From: Rehmannia glutinosa
Lineage: Eukaryota > Streptophyta > Magnoliopsida > Lamiales > Orobanchaceae
Direction: 5' to 3'
Length of the DNA stretch: 64,000 nucleotides
Assembly: GCA_016081115.2 (NCBI GenBank)
Contig: JABTTQ020002175.1
Span: 124,001-188,000 of the forward strand
This document shows positions 55,918 through 64,000 of the stretch, in pieces. The translations under genes were made by a program, and so were the position numbers. A model generated the notes under the pieces. The model was not told the DNA's origin, did not search any database, and saw only the letters and a list, made by a program, of their open reading frames with translations. How positions within the stretch are numbered: the first letter of the stretch is position 1; every line of letters starts with the position of its first letter.

Positions 55918-55922
55918 ACAGG

Positions 55923-56256
55923 GATATATGAATTTAACTTAATGGATATATGAACTGAACTTAAGTTTTTTGACTTCGAGCCTAATGAGGTGCGAAAACT
56001 TAAGACGCCCAAAACATGCAAATGGTTTATGAGGCCTACGAATACTCTCCTCCATACCATCTTGAAGTAACACAATTATATATTAGGTTAATTATATTAA
56101 GCCCCCTAAACTATATAAAAAAATTTGCCCTTTGCACCTTTAACTTTTTTTGTGACATTTCACCTCCTAAATTAATACATTTGTACACTTTACCACCTTT
56201 ACAGAAAAAAAAAATTAAGAGGCAAAGTACTGGAAACGTTTTTGCATACTTCAATA
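55923..56256. other. Spacer with one MITE-like end
   Basis: 56076-56110 contains GGTTAATTATATTAAGCCCC, which looks like the end of a small inverted-repeat element whose other end was not found. Otherwise AT-rich and unassigned. Confidence 0.4.
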
Positions 56257-57294
56257 GGGAAAATGTAATGAGGAAATTATTTTTTGCAATCTGTACCATG
56301 ACCATTTTGCGGGTTTGGTACCTAAACTTTTTATATTTGAACTTTGCCACCTCACTTCGAAATAATAATAAAAATTATATTAATAAATATGTATTTATCT
56401 CTTTCTATTCACAAAAGATATTTTATAACTAATGCATATACTGATAAGTTAATTTATTAAAATATTAAATATATATAATAACAAAATTTTAACATTGAAA
56501 ATGCATTATAAAAATGTTCAAGTTTTCTTATTAAATATTTTTAAAACTTTCAAATTTAAAATTGTCGTATATTTATTTATTATCTTTTTTATTTAAAATT
56601 TTCTTTTTCAAAATTCTATGAAGTTACTTAATTAAAAAATTATTTGTATATATTTTCAATTCTATTAAACATAAAATTTACATATAATTATTATTTTTTC
56701 TCCCCTTTTAATTTATACTTTATTTTTTTGAAATTTTATAAAATAAATTAATCATTCAACAAGAAAGATAAAATGAATATTTTTTATAATACAAGAATTA
56801 TAATTTCATTATTATAGATTTTAAATTTTACGAAACTTAAAATTATAGTATAATTATCTAAAAAATCATAATTTATTTAATTAATTGAATTATTAATATG
56901 TCTTATTATATTAATTCTACTATAAAATATATGTTTGTGAATAAAAAGAGATAAATAAATATTTCTATATATATTTTATTATTTATTTTGAAGTGAGGTG
57001 GCAAAGTTCAAATGTAAAAATTTTAGGTTGCAAATTAACAAATAACGTAAAGTTTGGGTTGCAAAATACAATAAGTTTCATCACATTATATGATTTGACA
57101 ATTTTGCCCTCACGTGTTGCGCACGTGATGGCATATATTCAGAATATTCCGCCGTTGGGATGCCTGAGGTTGCAATTTAACAATCTCTCAAAGTTTAGGT
57201 ACTAAATTCTAATAAAAAAAAATTTAGATATCAAACTTGCAAAATGGTCATAGTACATGTTGTAAAAAATAATTTTCCCAAATGTAATTTACCC
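56257..57294. mobile_element. Inverted-repeat element (MITE-like), ~1 kb
   Basis: The left end GGGAAAATGTAATGAGGAAA pairs with the inverted right end GGGTAAATTACATTTGGGAA. Further pairs are CTGTACCATGACCATTTTGC against inverted 57239-57260, and TTTGAACTTTGCCACCTCAC (56336-56355) against inverted 56990-57015. The middle is extremely AT-rich. No coding capacity; no perfect target duplication. Confidence 0.75.
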
Positions 57295-57538
57295 TTATAT
57301 ATTTGGTTGTGTGTAGCTTTCTAATCAAGGACAAAGCCAAGATTATATATTGAGGGAGTCGAATCCAATTTCGCAAAATTATTAATAGTTAAAGCTAAAC
57401 GAGAATTATATTTATATCACATAATACTAGCACATAAATAAATATTTTCAATGTGTTGTTTTCCTATCACTTGATTTGTTCTAAATCTTAATCTAACGTT
57501 CTTTTTCATTCTTTTATAATCAAAATGTTGTTAATAAT
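57295..57538. other. AT-rich spacer
   Basis: No recognised feature. It ends with ATAAT (57534-57538), the left target duplication of the next LTR. Confidence 0.5.
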
Positions 57539-58999
57539 TGTAGGTCCCAAGGGGTGCAGAGTAAAGTCTAGAAGGGGGGAGGGTTGAATAGACTTTACCC
57601 AATTTTTCGATTCTTTTAAAAATCAGAGTTTTCAAGAAAAACAACTAAGTTTTTTAAGACTGCCGTGTTAAACTTTAGCAGGAGAGTCAATCACTCAACA
57701 GTTCCCTTAGAGAGCTGTTCATAGAGTAACTCAACTGAGTGAAGTTAAATTTTAGAAGATCAGTTTTCTCATTTATAGCGGAAGTTTTACATCCTTTTTA
57801 ACCTTGGTTTATCAACACTTATGCTTTTTGAGTAGTTATTATCTTGATGGATAGCAAATGTTGCAATTAAATAAAAAGCAGAATTTAAAGTGCATAAATT
57901 TAAAGAATACATGAATTTTATAGTGGTTCGAGGATAGGGTAATTCCTCTACTCCACTCTTATCCTACTCCAGGAGGAATCTACTAATGCAACAGTAACTT
58001 TGTTACAAAAGTACAGTCCAAGATTTTCTTTGACAACACAACCAACTAATCTTATGGGACTCAGCTCTTCGTAAGACAACTGCCTCACCACTTCAGCTCT
58101 TCAAATCTTAAGGGATTGATCACACATCCCCCATACAGATTCGAATCAGGTTCGACCTTGAACCTTACTTAACTTCCTTCAATACTTGGAAGAATAGACC
58201 CATTTGTTTTCACAAATGTTTTTCCTCTTCAACTTGATGAACAACTTCGATCTTTTCACTTGGGAGTGTTAGATGACTTGTCTTTGATTTAGCTTGAGGA
58301 TTTTGAATTTATCTTGAGAGAGAGTATTTTCAGTTCTTGCTTGAATATTTGCTTCTCAGTTATGTGTCTTGATCTCTCTGAAAAATTTCTCAGCCTTTTA
58401 TAGTAGGAGTTCGAATTTTGTCCATTGAAGAGATAAATAAAATTTCAAACTCTTACGTAGTATTCGTTGGCTTGTCTTGTTTCTACAGATCTGATGTCAA
58501 CCTAACCTTATTTATCTGATATTTTCATGCTTCTGAAAAGATGTCAGAGTACTGCAAACTTCCTATTTGCTTATTTCTCGTGCACTCTTTCAGCATGAAC
58601 ACTTTAAGGTTGCAGGTTTGTCTCCATTACCAAAATAGGTAAGTTCCTTGACTTTAATACAACTGACTCTTTTCAGTTCTCTCTGAGTCTTTCAACTGCT
58701 TTAATTTACCCCTTTGACTTGATTCATCTCCATCATTCCTTGGGTTGACTCTACTGTAAGTCTCCTGAGAGACTTAGCTGATGCACTAGACTGAAGGTCT
58801 TCTGATCAACTCAGCTGCGACTCAACTGATTCTTCTCTGCATCCTTTAGCAAGTCTTCTGCAAATCTACTCTGCTATATGACTCAACTAATGTTTTGTCT
58901 ATTACAAAGTAGAATTTACATACAGAAATGGGGTATGCCAACTTCCTAATACAAAATTTTCTAAGCATCATCAAAATCTATACAATAAATTTTCTAACA
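57539..58999 (-). repeat. Solo SIRE-type LTR (C)
   Basis: TGTAGGTCCCAAGGGGTGCA to AATTTTCTAACA, 1461 bp, flanked by perfect ATAAT duplications (57534-57538 and 59000-59004). Same subfamily as the LTR remnant at 24181-25200, with the TTCTAACA end, unlike the CCCAACA end of LTRs A and B. No internal sequence attached. Confidence 0.93.
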
Positions 59000-59205
59000 A
59001 TAATCTATATATATATTGTAATTTTTTAATGTCTAGGAATAAAAGAATTCAAAACGAAGTTTTTTAATTACTACACACTAAATTAAAATCACAATGAGGA
59101 CAAAATTAAAAAACATAAGTTACACAATAAATACAATTATTCTGAAAACTTAATAAAATAATTAGATACTACTTATCTTCTACCTAAAAAGATTTTATAT
59201 GTGAT
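59000..59205. other. AT-rich spacer
   Basis: Starts with the right ATAAT duplication. Nothing else recognised. Confidence 0.5.
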
Positions 59206-60727
59206 TGGTATTGTTCGCTAAATTTGTTTAAGCTAAACCGCAAGTGTATGATATAGTTAATAGTAGTGGGCAAGCAACGTCGTATTCCATAGGGATTGAT
59301 TGAAAAACACATAGTACGACAACATAGTAGCCTGAATTTATTGAAACGGTCAAAAATATGAGAGTAAAATATCTAACAATCTAAATAAAATTAAATAAAA
59401 GAAATAAAACAACAAATTTGCCCACACATAGAGAATTAACCAAGGAATACTTATGACTATAATTGCGACATGCATCTCTGAATTATATCCATTTTGTATT
59501 TCACAAAACCAATTGAACCTTATCTATGGACTCGATTCCTATTTTAGTTCATTCCCCCTCTTGAAGCAACCAAACTATAAATCAATAATGAATTGCTAGC
59601 ACCTATACTCAACAATTAATATTGACTCCCAAAAGCATACTGAACTATTTATCAAAACCCCATAAATATTATAAGCCTATCGACTCTACAATTATTTACA
59701 TGTTGACTTCTTTAATCTGTAGCTAGACATGTTCGTTTGTGAACTCATAAACAAATCCATAAACAACATGTTTAACGTGAAAATAAAGAAAGAAAGAGAG
59801 AAATGTTATACTATGATGATGAATTTCCCTGGCTTGGATGAATTCGTCTTCAAAATCTGGAATCCTGGTGTCTTCCTTGATAATCCCTTTGTGTGGCTTT
59901 CCAAGATCTCTATTTTTCTCTGATGGAATCTTCTACTCTAAAATGGTGTTTCATATCCTATTCCACCGCACTGATGATTGCCACGTGTAAGAAAGTTACC
60001 ATATTAAAATCCTACAATTTAGGCTTGATATACGTTCTAAAATTAATATAGGAACTTTCATACACGTGGCAATCATCCATGCGGTGGAATAGAAGGTTAA
60101 ACACCATTTAGAATAAAAGATCTATCTGTATTTTCTTCCTTAAGGATGGCTCTCCTGCCCTCCAAAACGATCTCCCTTTGTTAAGTTTTCTATTCTTTCT
60201 TTTATAGACGTCTATAGGTCTCTCCAACTCAATCTAATCAAAAAAAGAATAAAATCCGTCATAGTAGAGCATTCTCTCACAACACGTGCACCACCACACA
60301 ACCTGGTCGTGTGGTTCCAGACGGCCCATGTGCTGTTATACAACATGGTTGTTTGGTTCCACACTACCAGTACGCTGCAGCACAGGCTGGTTGTGTGGTT
60401 CCACACTTCCCGTGTGATTTCGCACAACCGAGTGGTGTGGCTTATTTTTGCTTGAAAAATCATCTCTTAAATTTGTTGGACACACATGTGGGATATTGCA
60501 AGTGTAGGTCGTGTCAAAACTATTTTCTTCCAATTATTGATTATTTTCTTGGTCCGTCTTGCTTGTGGCGTATTCTTTGTGACATCCATCGGTATCATGC
60601 TCTATTTTACCTCCAATTTGGCTATATTTTCTACAAAATGATAGAACAATCCCAGTATCACGCCCAATAAATGAAACTAACTAATTATATGTCAAATTAC
60701 ACACAAATGTATAAAAACGACTTATCA
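59206..60727 (-). repeat. Athila-like LTR, minus strand
   Basis: In minus sense it begins TGATAAGTCGTTTTTATACA with GGGCGTGATACTGGG after ~70 bp, and ends CACTTGCGGTTTAGC..ATACCA, matching both ends of the LTR at 36584-38057. A three-copy GTGTGGTTCCA repeat at 60285-60430 corresponds to the CCGTGTA hairpin zone of the other copy. No primer site or internal region is visible on the left. No matching duplication (GTGAT and GCAAC), so it is an old solo or truncated LTR. Confidence 0.7.
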
Positions 60728-61442
60728 GCAACCTTGCCTTTAAAAACGATAAGATGGTGACAAAACTACTTTCATATGCTCCTTAATTATAGGTGTTAGG
60801 CTAAATAATAATTGATAGACAAGCATGGAAATGAAAAATGATTGAAGATACTTTTAACTGGGTATATAAATCATTTTACCAACTCTCTTAATATCATAAG
60901 GGAATTATTTATAATAATTTAGTTAAAATACATTCCATGGGGATCGTGCCTCCTACTTTCATACAAGGACAATCAAGCAATACTAACTAGGTAATAAGGG
61001 TAGTATCATATACATACTAATTCTCATGCTAATTAGGCTGGGTACTTATTATCATGTTACTCCGAATAAGTGAGAAAATCTTGTTTCACAAGTAGTATGG
61101 GAAAATTATTCAAGTAAACTTATTGTTAAACCTATCAAAAACTTTTGAGCTTGTATCAAAAAATTCAAGGAAATAATCTTACACCAGAAAAATGCAAAAT
61201 AAAAATGTCAGAATTTGATATTCTATTTTCGGTAGGAAAATTTAGTCGAATTTTTTATGATCTACTAAACATATATTTAACTGAATATTGGAATTATTAG
61301 AATTACCTTCTTACACTGAAAATTAAGCTCTGACAAAGGAATCCCGAACTCACAGTCTAAGAGTTAGTATTAGTTAGACAGTGTTACAATTGCAAAATGG
61401 GAGAAGCTTAGCTAGGGATAGACGGGATAGTTGTTTTTATTT
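60728..61442. other. AT-rich region, nothing recognised
   Basis: No open frame or repeat of note. The last nine bases, TTTTTATTT (61434-61442), are the target duplication of the next element. Confidence 0.5.
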
Positions 61443-62471
61443 GAGTACATAATTGCCATATTTGCCCTACTTTTCTGTAAAAATACCACTAAATACGTTC
61501 CTCTTATTTTTATACATATTTTTTTCTTTTTTACGCTCCTGCATATTTTTTGATTATTTTTATTTATTTTTGGTTTTTTCTTGTTCTTATATTGCTTTAT
61601 ATGTTATACATGTTGTTTCGATGCTGTTTAAATTTGTTTCTTTGTTATTTCTTTGTTGTTTCTTTGTTCTTTCGATGTTTCAAAATAACTTTTACCTATT
61701 TTTTATGCTGCTTTTTGTTCATGTATTGTTTTACACATTATTTTTATTATTTCTGTGTTGTTCTATAATATTTTTAATGTTGTTCTAATAATTTCTTTGT
61801 TGTTTCCATGTAGTTTTCAATGTGTAGATACAGTTTTTACCTACTTTTAAGCTCTTTTTATTCATTAGGTGTTTTTAATATTTTTTACGTTGTTTCTGAG
61901 TTGTTCAATACCGTTTTTAATATTGTTCTTATGTTTCTTTGTTATTTCCACGTAGTTTGTGATGTTTAAATAAAATTTTTACTTCTTCCAAAAAATAATT
62001 GTTTTTTTTTACCTATTTTTAAGCTCTTTTTGCTCATATGATGTTTTCTATATTGTTTCTGGTTTGTTTCTATATTGTTTCTTGGTTGTTCCATATTTCT
62101 ATGTTTTCATGCATTGGATCAAAAATTGAATTGTGTTTTTTTTACTCATGTTGTTTCTATATTATTTTCAATGTATTTAGTTTTAATATGTATTGTTTTA
62201 TTTGTATATTTCTTGTTTTTTGATAAGATTTAGAGTATAAAATGGATTATTTAAAGGGGCCAAAATTTATTTTTTTCACTGAATTTTGATTAAAAGAAAC
62301 ATGTTTGAAACAACAAAGAAACAACAACGTAAAAAAGTCCGGAAATTTTGGCAGGAGTGTAAATTTGTCCAAAAAAAGGGCGGGTACGTAATTTTGTCCA
62401 AAAAATACCGAAAGCGTAAAAGACTGTCTTTTTTTCCAGAAAAGTGCGGCAAAAGTGTCCATGACCCTATA
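61443..62471. mobile_element. Non-autonomous Mutator-type element with 9 bp duplication
   Basis: TTTTTATTT flanks both ends exactly (61434-61442 and 62472-62480). The ends pair as imperfect inverted repeats, CATATTTGCCCTACTTTTCTG against inverted ACACTTTTGCCGCACTTTTCTG. Further in, TTTCTTTGTTGTTTC-rich sequence on the left (61620-61680, 61795-61810) pairs with GAAACAACAAAGAAACAAC (62308-62326) on the right. A 9 bp duplication is the mark of the Mutator superfamily. There is no coding gene; the hydrophobic frames (61453-61788 and others) come from T-rich sequence. Confidence 0.75.
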
Positions 62472-62480
62472 GTTTTTATT

Positions 62481-63856
62481 TAGGGTATACGAGTAACATC
62501 ACTATACATATATATATCAAGAATAAGTATAGATAACGAGAAACTACAAAAATATAAAATAGAAAAGCAATAAAAATCACAAAGTTCAAAAGCAAATTGG
62601 AAACTAACTATTACGAAATTATTAAATACCCGTAATTTGATCAATATGATTCTATTCTTAGTTTTATATGTAATTATAAATTTTTCCGTCTTCATTATTT
62701 GCGATGGACATTAACTCTGCACAACCACCTTAAAGTTGGTATAATTAATTATACTAATTTTCCAATTTAACTACCTTAAAGTTGGCTAGCTTGGAATTGT
62801 CCTTTTCCCTCTCCTTTTTCTTTCTTTCTTTTTTTTTTCTTTCATATAAACTCATTTCCACTGATGAAGCTAATTTGTAGCAGTTCCAAGAGACTGTTGC
62901 TTATTACAAGTTACTACTTTTGCCACTCTAACAAAGGAAAATTGTCAAAAAATGAGTACCAAAAAAGAAAGTGTAATTCAATATACACTGATCTCCAAGT
63001 ACACCAATATTAAAATCAATGGTCCCCAGTTGCAAAAGATATGCAGGCATGGGACAAAATCTAAGCCAACTTGATGAATAATCTTTAAACTATACCATTG
63101 TCAAAATACTATTGGAGATGCTAACAAAATACTAAATACTAGTAGCAGATATAGTGTACTAGAAATCACTGTTTTTGTTGATTGCATTGAAATTTGAAAC
63201 AAAGATTTTTCAACATCTAGCTACTCTAGGCCCTCCTATTAAACACAACCCCTGCTGCCATTTCTACCCCCATTTGTTTTTAGGTACTGAAATGATATAT
63301 ATACATACACACATATATAATAATCATATACATATATCTTGCTGTATATTTTCACATGCTTTTGTATAGTTGCATTAAAATCTGATTTAATAGTGAATGT
63401 TGTACTTCATCAAGACTATGGAAAGACATTATTGAAACTTTCAACTGTGGTTATAAGCAGACGTATCTTTATTTGTTCTTCTGAGGCTGATGAATTAGAC
63501 TTGGCGTCCATGGTTCTATCACTTCAGTTTTCTGATCAAGTGTTGCACTTTGATGATACCCTTTTCTTTGACTCATAAAGTTCTCTGTCTTGCTCTCATT
63601 TTTATACCAATGAACATAAGAACAGAAATGTGTTGGAAGTACATATAAATTGAATTTGGAGAATAATTATTTTGGTCAATAGTTTTTTAATATTTTTTTT
63701 TTGCAGAAGTTTTTTAGTATATATTAAGAGTTTTTAGTGTTTCAATGTTCGAATTATATTTTCTAAATTTGAATAAGTAGTTTGAAGGGTCTAAATTGTC
63801 AGTAGAGTCAACTTGTTTTTAGTAATGTCCATTTAATATTTGGTGATTCCTATGTC
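62481..63856. other. Unassigned region, possible host DNA
   Basis: No transposon signal. A less AT-rich part at 63170-63580 carries an open frame (63339-63578, with LSTVVISRRIFICSSEADEL) that I do not recognise. It has no clear splice context or homology by eye. CT-rich sequence at 62810-62845 and an ATATATACATACAC run at 63297-63325 are simple repeats. Confidence 0.35.
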
Positions 63857-64000
63857 GAGAAAATTACATATTGGCCCCATAAGATTTCAATGATTGCAAT
63901 TTTGGTCCCATGGATTCAAAATAGTCTCACTAGAATGGTTTAATTGCAAAATTAGTCACACAATTAATTTTTTTCATTAAAATCTTTTGTAATTTTGGTC
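63857..64000. mobile_element. Left end of a small inverted-repeat element
   Basis: GAGAAAATTACATATTGGCC followed by GATTGCAATTTTGGTCCCAT is the style of end seen in the elements at 17865 and 56257. It runs off the window, so the other end cannot be checked. Confidence 0.4.

Larger units (their letters stand above)
46450..55922 (-). mobile_element. Ty3-gypsy Tat-type element 2, gag-protease deleted
   Basis: Two LTRs of exactly 805 bp (46455-47259 and 55113-55917) flank minus-strand RT, two RNase H domains and integrase, a tandem-repeat 3' region, and a plus-strand antisense ORF. ACAAG (46450-46454) and ACAGG (55918-55922) are a near-perfect target duplication. The LTRs look about 93-95 percent alike. 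Gag is reduced to its N-terminus and protease is absent. Confidence 0.9.

Noticed and set aside
61453..61788. Very hydrophobic 111-codon frame resembling a membrane protein
   Set aside because: Produced by a T-rich segment (TTT, TTA, TTG codons) inside a non-autonomous element. Similar frames occur in all forward frames of the same stretch.
1..64000. tRNA or rRNA genes
   Set aside because: Only tRNA-complementary primer sites next to LTRs were found. No cloverleaf-capable tRNA gene or rRNA-like block was recognised by eye; a dedicated scan was not possible.

Overview
The window is angiosperm nuclear DNA, most likely from a eudicot, made almost entirely of nested LTR retrotransposons and non-autonomous DNA transposons. 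No intact host gene was recognised. The evidence is several plant LTR-retrotransposon lineages with tRNA primer binding sites, purine tracts and target-site duplications, AT-rich spacers, and spliceosomal-type introns. The species cannot be fixed from this sequence.

Layout. (1) 1-4498: the 5' part of a minus-strand Ty3-gypsy chromovirus (Tekay-like): protease, gag, primer site and a long LTR. It runs off the left edge. (2) 4499-8277: a Mutator-like element with ~90-125 bp inverted ends, subterminal hairpins and a broken minus-strand gene with a 22-unit GAT/ATC run. (3) 8817-17824: a minus-strand Ty1-copia element (Tork-like). Its right LTR is split by a solo SIRE-type LTR at 15278-16850 with a perfect AGTAT duplication. 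(4) 17865-18475: a short inverted-repeat element. (5) 18565-24180: scrambled SIRE-like pieces, with a minus-strand gag abutting a plus-strand gag/RNase H fragment and a 2 kb plus-strand LTR carrying a minisatellite. (6) 24181-36471: a minus-strand SIRE-type copia element with gag, protease, integrase, RT, RNase H and an env-like third ORF. Its two LTRs belong to different subfamilies. (7) 36584-40560: a plus-strand Athila-type gypsy element lacking pol. (8) 40561-46310: a plus-strand Tat-type gypsy element with gag-protease, a minisatellite, an antisense ORF and a 3' LTR, but no RT or integrase. (9) 46450-55922: a second, minus-strand Tat element with two 805 bp LTRs, RT, two RNase H domains, integrase, a minisatellite and an intron-bearing antisense ORF, but almost no gag or protease. 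(10) 56257-64000: an inverted-repeat element, a solo SIRE LTR (57539-58999, ATAAT duplication), an Athila-like LTR, a Mutator-type non-autonomous element with a 9 bp duplication, AT-rich DNA, and the edge of one more small element.

How the parts relate. No element looks autonomous: each coding region carries stops or frameshifts, altered catalytic triads, or missing domains. The most unusual parts are the Tat antisense ORFs with candidate introns, a 209-codon ORF made from tandem repeats fused to a captured SIRE gag piece, the SIRE element with mismatched LTRs, and minisatellites inside three different elements. I found no convincing new cellular system. The interest lies in how these elements recombine, capture sequence and seed new tandem repeats.
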